A stretch of 49,565 nucleotides of DNA from Nonomuraea candida (GTDB lineage: Bacteria > Actinomycetota > Actinomycetes > Streptosporangiales > Streptosporangiaceae): assembly GCF_000725485.1 (NCBI RefSeq), contig NZ_JOAG01000060.1, positions 1-49,565 on the forward strand, in the 5' to 3' direction. Positions 40,912 to 49,309 of the stretch are shown piece after piece. Made by a program: the position numbers and the translations under genes. A model generated the notes under the pieces. The model was given only the letters and a program-made list of their open reading frames with translations. It made no database searches and was not told the origin of the DNA. The number at the start of each line of letters is the position of its first letter. The stretch's first letter is position 1.

Positions 40912-42314
40912 GACCCGCCGCCTGGACCCTGCGCACCCGCCTGGTCATGGCCGTGCTCGGGCTGGCCGCGCTCGGCCTGGTGCTGTCCAACGTCGTCGGC
41001 ATCGCGCTGCTGCGCGACAACCTGCTCGACCGCGTGGACTCGCAGCTGGAGCAGCTCACCAAGGCGTTCAGCACCAAGTCCGTGCAGGCGCTCACCCGGA
41101 TGCCCGCCACGGTGCACGGCTGGAACGACCTGCTGAGCAAGCGGGTCGCCGCCGTACAGCAGATCATGATCTTCAACCCGGACGGCACGCTCCGCTCCGG
41201 CGGCGCTCCCGGGCAGCCCCGGCCCGTCGTCGGGCACATCGAGCCGGGCGTCAACCAGACCGTGCCGGGCACCACCGGCGCCTCGTGGCGGATCCGCGCC
41301 GCCGAGCTGGCCGACGGCGGCATCCTGGTGCTCGCCCAGTCGCTGGCCGAGCTGGAGCAGACCCAGACCTCGGCCGTCGCCATCGCGGTCGCCGTCAGCG
41401 CGGCCGTGCTGCTCCTGCTCGGGCTGGCCGCCAACGCCGTCGTACGCCTCGGCCTGCGCCCGCTGACCAGGATGGAGGCCACGGCCGGGCACATCGCGCG
41501 CGGCGACTTCGCCCGCCGGGCGCCCGCCGAGGACCCGCACACCGAGCCCGGCCGCCTGGCCACCGCCATGAACGTCATGCTCGACCGCCTCCACGCCGAG
41601 ATCGCCGCCAGGACCGAGTCCGAGGCCCGGATGCGGCGATTCCTCGCCGACGCCTCCCACGAGCTGCGCACCCCGCTCACCTCCGTGCGCGGCTTCGCCG
41701 AGCTGCACCGCAGGGGCGGTGGCGACGCCGACGAGGCCATGCGCCGGATCGAGGAGGAGGCCGCCAGGATGGGCGTGCTCGTCAACGACCTGCTCACCCT
41801 CGCCCGGCTCGACGAGGAGCGCCCGCTCGACCGCCGCCCGGTGGACCTGCTGGAGGTGGCCGCCGACACGATCCGCGACGCCCGCGTCCGCGTGCCGGAG
41901 CGGCAGGTCAGGCTGGCCGGGCTGGACGGCGCGCTCGCCCCCGTCTCGGTCGTGGGCGACGAGGCCCGCCTGCGCCAGGTCGCCGCCAACCTCGTCGGCA
42001 ACGCGCTCTGCCACACGCCACCGGAGGCGGCCATCACGGTCAGGGTCGGCAGGACGGGCGGCATGGCGGTGCTGGAGGTCGCCGACACCGGGCCCGGCGT
42101 GCCGCCCGAGCACGTGCCGCGCCTGTTCGACCGCCTCTACCGGGTCAGCCAGGGCCGCTCCAGGGCCGACGGCGGCGCGGGCCTCGGCCTGGCCATCGTC
42201 GCCGCCATCGTGCGCGCCCACGGTGGACGCGTCGGCGTGGACACCGCGCCGGGACGCGGGACCGCCTTCCGCGTACTGTTACCCGGCTCCGAGGCTGCTC
42301 CCAGCCCGCGTTGA
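40908..42314 (+). CDS. Sensor histidine kinase (HisKA type)
   Basis: This 468-aa membrane kinase has a helix at about 12-34, an extracytoplasmic sensor region (35-153), a second helix (154-180), HAMP (181-234), HisKA with ASHELRTPL (His251), and HATPase motifs (NLVGNALCHTPPE N box, DTGPGVP G1, GAGLGLAIV G2). GTG 40908 overlaps the regulator stop. Together they form a standard OmpR/HisKA pair controlling the downstream lipoprotein/efflux genes. Confidence 0.92.
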   Translation: MRPAAWTLRTRLVMAVLGLAALGLVLSNVVGIALLRDNLLDRVDSQLEQLTKAFSTKSVQALTRMPATVHGWNDLLSKRVAAVQQIMIFNPDGTLRSGGAPGQPRPVVGHIEPGVNQTVPGTTGASWRIRAAELADGGILVLAQSLAELEQTQTSAVAIAVAVSAAVLLLLGLAANAVVRLGLRPLTRMEATAGHIARGDFARRAPAEDPHTEPGRLATAMNVMLDRLHAEIAARTESEARMRRFLADASHELRTPLTSVRGFAELHRRGGGDADEAMRRIEEEAARMGVLVNDLLTLARLDEERPLDRRPVDLLEVAADTIRDARVRVPERQVRLAGLDGALAPVSVVGDEARLRQVAANLVGNALCHTPPEAAITVRVGRTGGMAVLEVADTGPGVPPEHVPRLFDRLYRVSQGRSRADGGAGLGLAIVAAIVRAHGGRVGVDTAPGRGTAFRVLLPGSEAAPSPR

Positions 42315-42338
42315 AACACGGTCGGCACATTCGCAGGC

Positions 42339-42902
42339 ATGAGACGGACCATCATCGCCATCCCGCTCCTGGCCGCCCTGGCGGCCGGCTGCGGCGCCCA
42401 GCAGAGCGGCCCCGGCGTCGCCTCCGTGACCGCCACCGGCACGCCGGCCGCCACGCCCAGCACCGCCACGCCCAGCACCAGCACGCCCAGCACCAGCACG
42501 CCCACCGCCACCACTACCGCCGACCGGCAGGAACAGGGCAGGAAGTTCGCCCAGTGCATGCGCGAGCACGGCGTCCCCATGGAGGACCCGGACCCCGACG
42601 GCGGTGGCGGGCTCGATCTGATCGGCGAGGGCGTGGACAAGCGCAAGGTCAACGAGGCCGTCGAGGCCTGCCGGGCGCACGCGCCGTTCCTGGACCGCAA
42701 GGCGCTCAAGCCGGAGGACGTCGACCGGATGCGCGAGTTCGCCGCCTGCATGCGCAAGAACGGCGTGGACATGCCCGACCCCAACCCCGACGGCACCTTC
42801 GGCAGCGGCGCCGCGCGCAACTTCCGCCGCGACGACCCGCAGTTCAAGAAGGCGTTCGAGGCGTGCCGCGAGAGCTTCCCCAGGATGGGGGCCGCCAAGT
42901 GA
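42339..42902 (+). CDS. Lipoprotein with duplicated CMR...DPxPDG motif
   Basis: This 187-aa protein has a lipobox (LAAGC, Cys18), a Ser/Thr/Pro linker built from 15-bp DNA repeats (42453-42512), and two copies of F-A-x-C-M-R-x-x-G-V-x-M-x-D-P-x-P-D-G (70-88 and 134-152), each followed about 35 residues later by another Cys (Cys111, Cys176). I know similar lipoproteins next to actinomycete efflux operons but not their function. The paired cysteines could form one disulfide per repeat. It begins 24 bp after the kinase, and its stop overlaps the adaptor start. Confidence 0.8.
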   Translation: MRRTIIAIPLLAALAAGCGAQQSGPGVASVTATGTPAATPSTATPSTSTPSTSTPTATTTADRQEQGRKFAQCMREHGVPMEDPDPDGGGGLDLIGEGVDKRKVNEAVEACRAHAPFLDRKALKPEDVDRMREFAACMRKNGVDMPDPNPDGTFGSGAARNFRRDDPQFKKAFEACRESFPRMGAAK

Positions 42903-44038
42903 CGAAGGCCGAGACGAAGGCCGAGACGAAGGCCGAGACCAAGGCCGAGGAGGCCGGGCCCGCGCCCCGCGCGCTGCCGCCCCGCCGGCGCGGCCCGCTG
43001 CGGACCCTGGCCTGGACCGGCGGGGCCGCGCTGCTCGCCGCCGCCGTCGCGGTCGCCGCCACCGGCTTCGGCGGCGGTGACACCGGCACGGCCGCCGCCG
43101 GCCGCACCCCTCCCGCCACCGCCCAGGTGACCCGTACGACGCTCACCCAGACCAAGACCGTGGACGGCACCCTCGGCTACGGCGCCCCCGTCACCGTCAC
43201 CGGCAAGTCGCAGGGCACGATCACCTGGCTGCCCGCCGAGGGCTCCGTCATCACCAGGGGCCGCGCCGTCTACAGCGCCGACGCCGACCGCCGCCCCCTC
43301 CTGTACGGCACCATGCCCCTCTACCGCGAGCTGCGCGACGGCGTCGAGGGCAAGGACGTCGAGCTCCTCGAACGCAACCTGGACAAGCTCGGCTACACCG
43401 GCTTCGACGTGGACGACACGTTCACCTGGGCCACCAGGGAGGCCGTCGAGGACTGGCAGGAGGACCTCGGCCTCGACGTCACCGGCACCGTACGGCCCGG
43501 CGACGTCGTCGTCGCCGACGGCCGCATCCGCGTCGCCGAGCTGCGCAAGGCGCTCGGCGACAGCGCGAGCGGCCCCGTGCTCACCGCCACCGGCACCACC
43601 CGCGAGGTCCTGGTCGACCTCGACGTGGCCGACGAGCACCTGGTCAGGAAGGGCATGCCGGCCACCGTGGAGCTGCCCGACGGAGGCACGGTGAAGGGCG
43701 AGGTCGCGAGCGTGGGCAAGGTCGCCACCGAGACCACCACCGGCAACGAGACCGCCACCACCGTCGAGGTGCGGGTGTCGGTGACCGGGCTGAAGAAGGC
43801 GTACGACGCCGCCCCCGTGGACGTCACGATCGTCTCCGAGCGGCGCGAGAACGTGCTGGCGGTCCCCGTCGGGGCGCTGCTCGCGCTGGCCGAGGGCGGC
43901 TACGGCGTGCAGGTCGTGGAGGGCTCCGGCCCGGCGGCCGGCACGCGGTACGTCCCGGTCGAGACCGGCATGTTCGCCGACGGGCAGGTCGAGGTCGAGG
44001 GCGTGCCCGAGGGCGCCACCGTGGCGGTGCCCCGGTGA
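42899..44038 (+). CDS. Efflux adaptor with peptidoglycan-binding domain
   Basis: This 379-aa membrane-anchored protein has a cytoplasmic N-terminus of TKAE repeats (12-bp DNA units, 42902-42949), one helix (about 36-56), a HlyD/MacA-like barrel-sandwich split by a PG_binding_1 domain (about 153-196, [18 protein letters not shown]...[11 protein letters not shown]), and C-terminal beta-barrel/membrane-proximal parts ([11 protein letters not shown]). This is the adaptor type found with MacB-like ABC exporters in Gram-positive actinobacteria, which have no TolC. The PG domain presumably ties the pump to the wall. GTG 42899 overlaps the lipoprotein stop. Confidence 0.87.
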   Translation: MTKAETKAETKAETKAEEAGPAPRALPPRRRGPLRTLAWTGGAALLAAAVAVAATGFGGGDTGTAAAGRTPPATAQVTRTTLTQTKTVDGTLGYGAPVTVTGKSQGTITWLPAEGSVITRGRAVYSADADRRPLLYGTMPLYRELRDGVEGKDVELLERNLDKLGYTGFDVDDTFTWATREAVEDWQEDLGLDVTGTVRPGDVVVADGRIRVAELRKALGDSASGPVLTATGTTREVLVDLDVADEHLVRKGMPATVELPDGGTVKGEVASVGKVATETTTGNETATTVEVRVSVTGLKKAYDAAPVDVTIVSERRENVLAVPVGALLALAEGGYGVQVVEGSGPAAGTRYVPVETGMFADGQVEVEGVPEGATVAVPR

Positions 44039-44880
44039 TCGCCGAACTGCGGGCCGTCAGCAAGACGTACGGCGACGTCGCCGCGCTGCGCGAGGTCTCC
44101 CTCGGCATCGGCGCCGGCGAGCTGGTCGCCATCGTCGGCCCCTCTGGCTCGGGAAAGTCGACCATGCTCCACATGATCGGCACCCTGGACCGGCCGTCCG
44201 GCGGCACCGTCCGCGTCGCCGGGCACGACGTGTCCGCCCTCACCGACCGGCAGCTGTCCGCCCTGCGCGCGAGCGTCATCGGCTTCGTCTTCCAGCAGTT
44301 CCACCTGGCCGCCGGCGTGCCCGTGCTGGACAACGTGGCCGACGGGCTGCTGTACGCGGGCCCGTCCCCGCGGGAGCGGCGGCTGCGGGCGTACGAGGCG
44401 CTGGAACGCGTGGGGCTCGGGCACCGGCTCGGCCACCGCCCGCACGAGCTGTCGGGCGGGGAGCGGCAGCGCGTGGCCATCGCCCGCGCCGTCGTCGGCG
44501 AGCCGCGCCTGCTGCTGGCCGACGAGCCGACCGGCAACCTCGACTCGCGCGCCGGGGCGGGCGTGATGAGCCTGCTGCGCGAGCTGAACGCGGCCGGCAC
44601 CACCGTGGTCGTCATCACCCACGACCGCGACATCGCCGCCTCCCTGCCCCGCCGCGTCGAGATGCTCGACGGCCGCGTGGTGCGGGAGGAACGCGCATCC
44701 TTCGTCCGGGAGACCCGCACGGAGGGCGCCCGGGAGAATCGCACGGAGGACGCCCGGGAAGACGCGCGGAAGATCGATCTGGCGGACGCGCGGGAGGAAC
44801 GGCCGGCGGACGTGCGGGAGGAACGGCCGGCGGACGTGCGGGACGAACGGCTGGGCGACGTGGACGAGGTGCGGGCATGA
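44035..44880 (+). CDS. MacB/LolD-type ABC ATPase with repeat-built charged tail
   Basis: This 281-aa ATPase has Walker A GPSGSGKS (35-42), signature LSGGERQ (139-145), Walker B LLLADEP (159-165) and THDRD. The core ends near 220, the normal length for this family. A further 60 residues of Arg/Glu/Asp follow, partly from three 24-bp DNA units (44791-44862) encoding [12 protein letters not shown] octads. The tail has no counterpart I know in MacB ATPases. GTG 44035 overlaps the adaptor stop, and its own stop overlaps the permease ATG. Confidence 0.9.
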   Translation: MIAELRAVSKTYGDVAALREVSLGIGAGELVAIVGPSGSGKSTMLHMIGTLDRPSGGTVRVAGHDVSALTDRQLSALRASVIGFVFQQFHLAAGVPVLDNVADGLLYAGPSPRERRLRAYEALERVGLGHRLGHRPHELSGGERQRVAIARAVVGEPRLLLADEPTGNLDSRAGAGVMSLLRELNAAGTTVVVITHDRDIAASLPRRVEMLDGRVVREERASFVRETRTEGARENRTEDAREDARKIDLADAREERPADVREERPADVRDERLGDVDEVRA

Positions 44881-46076
44881 CGACGGTGCTGGAACCCGCC
44901 CGCCTGCGCCCCCGCGACGTGATCAGGGTCGGCGGCGCGGGCCTGCGCGCCCGGCCGCTGCGCGTGTTCCTGTCGGCGCTCGGGATCGCCATCGGCATCG
45001 CCGCCATGCTCGGTGTCGTCGGCATCTCCGCCTCCAGCCGGGAGGACCTCAACCGGCAGCTCGCCGCCCTGGGCACGAACCTGCTCACCGTCTCGCCCGG
45101 CCAGTCCCTGTTCGGCGAGGCGTCCCACCTGCCCGCCGAGGCCGAAGGCATGATCGGCCAGATCGCCCCGGTCACCGCCGTGACCGCGATCGGCGCCACG
45201 GAGGCCAAGGTCTACCGCAACGACCACATCCCCGAGGCGGAGACGGGCAGCATCTCCGTCACCGCCGCCCGCCTCGACCTGGTCCGCGACGCCGGCGCCG
45301 CCGTCGTCAGCGGCGCCTGGCTGAACGAGGCCACCCACCGCTACCCGGCGACCGTGCTCGGCGCCAAGGCCGCCGACCGGCTGGGCGTCGTCCGGGCCGG
45401 CCCCGACCAGCGGGTCTGGCTGGGCGGGCAGTGGTTCACGGTCGTCGGCGTGCTGGCCCCCGCCCCGCTGGCCCCCGAGATCGACACGGCCGCCCTGGTC
45501 GGCTGGCCGGTCGCGGAGGAGCGGCTCGGCTTCGACGGGTACGCGACCACGGTCTACGCCAGGGCCCGCGAGGAGCACGTCGTCCAGGTGCGCGACGTGC
45601 TGGCCGCCACCGCCAACCCCGAGAGGCCCAACGAGGTCGAGGTTTCCAGGCCCTCCGACGTGCTGGCCGCCAAGCAGGCCACCGACGCCGCGCTGAACGC
45701 CCTGCTCCTCGGCCTCGGCGGCGTCGCGCTGCTGGTCGGCGGCGTGGGCGTGGCGAACACGATGGTGATCTCCGTGCTGGAGCGGCGCGCGGAGATCGGG
45801 CTGCGCCGCTCCCTGGGCGCCACCCGGGGGCAGATCCGCCTGCAGTTCCTGGCCGAGTCGCTGCTGCTGTCGGCCATCGGCGGAATCGGCGGCGTGCTGC
45901 TGGGCATCGGCGTCACGGCGGCGTACGCGGGGCTGCAGGGCTGGCCGGCGATCGTGCCCGTCTGGGCCATGCTGGGCGGCGTGCTCGCCACGCTCGTCAT
46001 CGGCGGCCTGGCCGGCTTCTACCCGGCGGTCCGCGCCGCGCGGATGTCACCGACGGAGGCCCTGGCCACGCCGTGA
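44877..46076 (+). CDS. MacB-type ABC permease (FtsX domain)
   Basis: This 399-aa permease has a first helix near 28-50 ([24 protein letters not shown]), a large extracytoplasmic MacB_PCD domain (51-270), and three C-terminal helices of the FtsX core with [27 protein letters not shown] and [19 protein letters not shown]. With the ATPase and adaptor it forms a tripartite-like exporter; proteins of this class export macrolides, peptides or siderophores. The Erm gene nearby makes an antibiotic role attractive but unproven. It ends the overlapping six-gene run. Confidence 0.9.
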   Translation: MTTVLEPARLRPRDVIRVGGAGLRARPLRVFLSALGIAIGIAAMLGVVGISASSREDLNRQLAALGTNLLTVSPGQSLFGEASHLPAEAEGMIGQIAPVTAVTAIGATEAKVYRNDHIPEAETGSISVTAARLDLVRDAGAAVVSGAWLNEATHRYPATVLGAKAADRLGVVRAGPDQRVWLGGQWFTVVGVLAPAPLAPEIDTAALVGWPVAEERLGFDGYATTVYARAREEHVVQVRDVLAATANPERPNEVEVSRPSDVLAAKQATDAALNALLLGLGGVALLVGGVGVANTMVISVLERRAEIGLRRSLGATRGQIRLQFLAESLLLSAIGGIGGVLLGIGVTAAYAGLQGWPAIVPVWAMLGGVLATLVIGGLAGFYPAVRAARMSPTEALATP

Positions 46077-46108
46077 CGAACGCGCACGACCGCGCGGCCC
46101 TCCGCAGG

Positions 46109-46137
46109 GAGCCGGGGAGCCGGGGAGCCGGGGAGCC
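46109..46137. repeat. 8-bp tandem repeat after the ABC permease
   Basis: Three and a half GAGCCGGG units, 33 bp beyond the permease stop and just before the end of the convergent small gene. Confidence 0.75.
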
Positions 46138-46160
46138 ACGGTGACGCGGGCGGGCGGGCT

Positions 46161-46580
46161 TCAGCGGGGGACCACGATGACGCGGACGAGGTGCCCGTGC
46201 GACTTGTACGTCCCCGGCGGGTCGCCGGGCAGCACGCCCGTCACGCACTCGTACATGCCGGGGCCCGCCTGCCGTACCAGGAAGGACGGCTCGGCGATCA
46301 CCGACAGCAGCCTGATCACCGCGCGATGCTCGTCGATCCCCTGGAGCCGCTCGTCCGGCCGGGCCCGCACCTCGTAGAACCCGTCGCCGAGCAGCCGCTC
46401 GCCCAGCACCTCCCAGCCGGGCGCGCGCCGCAGATGGGGCAGCAGGTGCGCTTCCGGCTCCTCCGTCACCCACCCGCCGGTCCGCATCGCCTCCTCCAGG
46501 CGGTGCACGGCCGGCAGCATCGCCGTCGCGTCGCTCACGCCCGTGAACCGTTCGTCGATGTCCCAGCGCCGTTGTTCCAC
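46161..46580 (-). CDS. Small conserved protein of unknown function
   Basis: This 139-aa soluble protein has no signal peptide or membrane segment. It is predicted mixed alpha/beta with motifs GWEVLGERLLGDGFYEVRARPDERL and PGTYKSHGHLVRVIVVPR. I do not recognise its family, but the length and lack of low-complexity sequence suggest a real gene. The start is GTG 46580, divergent from the prenyltransferase-like gene with an 83-bp spacer. Codon use matches its neighbours. Confidence 0.6.
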   Translation of the reverse strand: MEQRRWDIDERFTGVSDATAMLPAVHRLEEAMRTGGWVTEEPEAHLLPHLRRAPGWEVLGERLLGDGFYEVRARPDERLQGIDEHRAVIRLLSVIAEPSFLVRQAGPGMYECVTGVLPGDPPGTYKSHGHLVRVIVVPR

Positions 46581-46663
46581 GTGTCCGATTGTTACAAGCC
46601 GGGCGGCCGGGCGGGCGGATAACGTCGCAGTCGTCGCCGCAACTGAGGGAAGGACTGGCTGAC

Positions 46664-47548
46664 ATGCACGTACTGGATCGGGCCGAGCGATATCTGCAGC
46701 TGCACGCCCGGCTCATCGACCGGCTCCGCTTCGAGGCGCTGTTCCGCGGCGGCTCCCGCGAGCGGGTGCTCGACGTGCTGCGCTGCTACCAGAACGCCGA
46801 CGGCGGGTTCGGCCACGCGCTCGAACCCGACCTGCGCGGCGCGGGCAGCCAGCCCGAACCGGTCGAGGTGGCGTTCTGGATCCTGGACGAGCTCGACGCG
46901 TTCGGCACGCCCATGGTGCCCGCCGCCTGCGACTACCTCGCCTCCGTCACCACGCCCGACGGCGGGGTGCCGTTCGTCCTGCCGTCCGTCCGGGACACGC
47001 CGCGCGCCCCCTGGTGGCAGACGGACGACGACCCGCCGGGCAGCCTCGTGCCGACGGCCTCGATCGCCGGGCTGCTGCACAAGCACGGCGTCACGCACCC
47101 GTGGCTGACCACCGCCACCGACTTCTGCTGGTCGCGGATCGAGGAGCTGAAGGAGTGCGGGGCGTACGACACGCTCGCCGTCCTGACGTTCCTGGAGCAC
47201 GTCCCCGACCGGGCGCGGGCGGAGGCGGAGTTCGCCCGGCTGCGCGACACCATCCTCGCCACCGTCACCTTCGACCTGGAGGCGGAGGGACACGTGCACC
47301 ACCCCCTGGACTTCGCGCCCGAGCCGGCGCGGCTGCCGCTGTTCGCGCGGGACGTCCTGGACCCCCACCTCGACGCGCTGGCCGCCGCGCAGTCCGCGGA
47401 AGGGGGCTGGGGGCCCAACTGGCAGATGTGGACGCCGGCGGTGGAGCACGAGTGGGGCGGCTACCTCACGGTGCAACGCCTCAAGACGCTGCGCGCCTAC
47501 GGCCGCCTGCCGGGCTTCCCACCTGGGGCGGTTCTGTCGGTGGGCTGA
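46664..47548 (+). CDS. Prenyltransferase/squalene-oxidase repeat-like protein
   Basis: This 294-aa soluble protein has alpha-barrel repeat signatures: CYQNADGGFGHALEPDLR (45-58 region), VTTPDGGVPF and QSAEGGWGPNWQMW, i.e. Q-x-x-x-G-G-[FW]-G motifs like the QW repeats of terpene cyclases and prenyltransferases. It lacks the DxDD or DDxxD motifs of active cyclases, and with only a few repeats it is shorter than those enzymes. Function is unknown; lipid or polymer binding is possible. ATG 46664 follows GAGGGAAGGA. It precedes the AraC gene by 15 bp and is probably in its operon. Confidence 0.75.
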   Translation: MHVLDRAERYLQLHARLIDRLRFEALFRGGSRERVLDVLRCYQNADGGFGHALEPDLRGAGSQPEPVEVAFWILDELDAFGTPMVPAACDYLASVTTPDGGVPFVLPSVRDTPRAPWWQTDDDPPGSLVPTASIAGLLHKHGVTHPWLTTATDFCWSRIEELKECGAYDTLAVLTFLEHVPDRARAEAEFARLRDTILATVTFDLEAEGHVHHPLDFAPEPARLPLFARDVLDPHLDALAAAQSAEGGWGPNWQMWTPAVEHEWGGYLTVQRLKTLRAYGRLPGFPPGAVLSVG

Positions 47549-47563
47549 CGTACGTTGGGGGGC

Positions 47564-48292
47564 ATGTACGAGGAACGGCCCCCGAGCCCCGATCTCGCCG
47601 ACCGGATCGCCTGCGGGTGGCACCGGACCAGCGGGACGACCTTCACCCAGCTCGTGGTGCCCGACGCCTGCGTCGACCTCATCTGGGGGCCTTCCGGCCT
47701 GTTCGTGGCCGGGCCCGACACCGGCCCCATGCCGACGTCGGTGGGCGCGGGCGACACGCTGGTGGGGGTCCGGTTCAGGCCCGGCGCCGCGGGCGACCTG
47801 TTCGGCCTGCCGCTCAAGGAGCTGCGCGACCGGCGCGTCCCGCTCACCGAGCTGCCCGCCCTGCGCGCCCTCGTGTCCGACCTGACCGACCGGCCGGCCC
47901 TGACGGGGGTGGAGGCGCGGCTGCGCGCCCTGCAGTCCGCGGTCAGAAGGCGCCTGGCCGGCGGCGCGGGCCCCGACCCCGTGGCGCCGGCCATCGCCGC
48001 CGCCCTGGGCCGGGGGCGCACGGTGGCGGAGGTCGCGTGGGACCTCGGCTACAGCGAGCGCCAGCTCCAGCGCCGCAGCGTGGCCTCCTTCGGCTACGCG
48101 CCCAAGACCCTGCAGCGCATCGTCCGCTTCCAGCACGCGCTGCGGCTGGCCCGCGCGGGCGTCCCCCAGGCCGAGGTGGCGGTCGTGGCCGGCTACACCG
48201 ACCAGGCCCACCTCGCCCACGACGTCAAACGGCTGAGCGGGGTGCCGCTGAGCAGCCTGGTCTCACCCGTTCGCGTTCGGGAGCTTGCCTGA
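47564..48292 (+). CDS. AraC-family transcriptional regulator
   Basis: This 242-aa protein has an N-terminal sensor region (1-125, VVPDACVDLIWGPSGLFVAGPD, typical of the DUF6597-type AraC proteins) and a C-terminal double helix-turn-helix (about 140-240; VAEVAWDLGYSERQLQRR, AEVAVVAGYTDQAHLAHDVKRLSG). ATG 47564 follows GGGGGG. TTG 47555 would overlap that SD. Its last 30 bp overlap the convergent AI-2E-type gene. Target genes unknown; the upstream gene is one candidate. Confidence 0.87.
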   Translation: MYEERPPSPDLADRIACGWHRTSGTTFTQLVVPDACVDLIWGPSGLFVAGPDTGPMPTSVGAGDTLVGVRFRPGAAGDLFGLPLKELRDRRVPLTELPALRALVSDLTDRPALTGVEARLRALQSAVRRRLAGGAGPDPVAPAIAAALGRGRTVAEVAWDLGYSERQLQRRSVASFGYAPKTLQRIVRFQHALRLARAGVPQAEVAVVAGYTDQAHLAHDVKRLSGVPLSSLVSPVRVRELA

Positions 48293-49309
48293 CACGAGCG
48301 CCTGCGCCCATTTCGCGCTCGGGTCGCTGTCGACCAGCAGCGCCCGCGTCAGCAGGCTCAGCGGAATGGCGAGGATCGCGCCCAGCGGCCCCAGCACGAA
48401 AGTCCAGACGAGCAGCGAGAGAAACGTCATCGTCGTCGAGAGCCCGACGGCGTCGCCCAGGAATTTGGGCAGGATGAACGACTGCGTGACGACATTGATG
48501 ACGATATAGGCGGCGATGACGAGCAGCATGGTCTTCACGCCGCCGTCCAGGAGGGCGAGCATCGCCGGTGGCAGCAGCCCGATGACGAATCCGACGTTCG
48601 GAATGTAATTGGTGATGAGCGCCAGCACGCCCCACAACAGCGGCAGCGGAACATCCAGCAACGACAGGGCGACCATGTCGAGGATCGCGTTGATGAGCCC
48701 GAACACGGTGGAGACGATGAGATAACGCCGGGTCTTGTGCGCGAATTCCGCCAGGGCCGTCACCAGTTGCGGCCGATTTCCCTCGCCGTTCGTGAGGATT
48801 CGCGCGGTCGTCGGCGCGTCCAGCGACATCGCCAGCAACACCACGACAATGAGGAAGAGCGCCGACAGAACCCCGATCAGGCTGCCGAGCAGGCTCTGCG
48901 CCAGCCCGAGCACCCGCCCGGGGTCGAACGCCTGCAGCCCCCTCTCGATCACGTCGTTGCCCAGGCCGTGCGCGGCGGCCCAGCGCCGCGCGTCGGCGAG
49001 CAGCCGGTCGAACTGGTCGGTGTACGTCGGGAGCAACGAGGCCAGCCTGGTGGCCGAGATGGTCAGGATGCCGACCATGCCGAGCAGCACGAGGACGACG
49101 ATGAGGAACGGCACGGCCACCTGCAGCCAGACCGGCGCGTGCCCGGCGGCCAGCCGGCTCCGCACCGGGGAGACGGCGATGACCAGCACCAGGGCGAGCA
49201 CGACGGGGCCGACGATGGAGGCGACCTCGCGGATGCCGAAGAGCACGACCACCGCGGCGGCGAACCCCACCAGGATGATGAGCGCCCTGGGCACGGATTG
49301 ATCTCGCAC
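48263..49309 (-). CDS. AI-2E family (PerM/TqsA-like) membrane protein
   Basis: This 348-aa protein has about eight helices with a long amphipathic central region (about 90-150) and the family blocks GVLALITNYIPNVGFVIGLLPPAMLALL and PLGAILAIPLSLLTRALL. Members export small molecules or ions (AI-2, Na+/H+ antiport have been reported). Substrate here is unknown. GTG 49309 gives the usual short N-terminus. No partner gene is evident. Confidence 0.85.
   Translation of the reverse strand: MRDQSVPRALIILVGFAAAVVVLFGIREVASIVGPVVLALVLVIAVSPVRSRLAAGHAPVWLQVAVPFLIVVLVLLGMVGILTISATRLASLLPTYTDQFDRLLADARRWAAAHGLGNDVIERGLQAFDPGRVLGLAQSLLGSLIGVLSALFLIVVVLLAMSLDAPTTARILTNGEGNRPQLVTALAEFAHKTRRYLIVSTVFGLINAILDMVALSLLDVPLPLLWGVLALITNYIPNVGFVIGLLPPAMLALLDGGVKTMLLVIAAYIVINVVTQSFILPKFLGDAVGLSTTMTFLSLLVWTFVLGPLGAILAIPLSLLTRALLVDSDPSAKWAQALVSGKLPNANG

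Noticed and set aside
46664..47548. Active terpene cyclase
   Set aside because: QW-like repeats are present, but neither DxDD nor DDxxD catalytic motifs are, and the protein is far shorter than cyclases.
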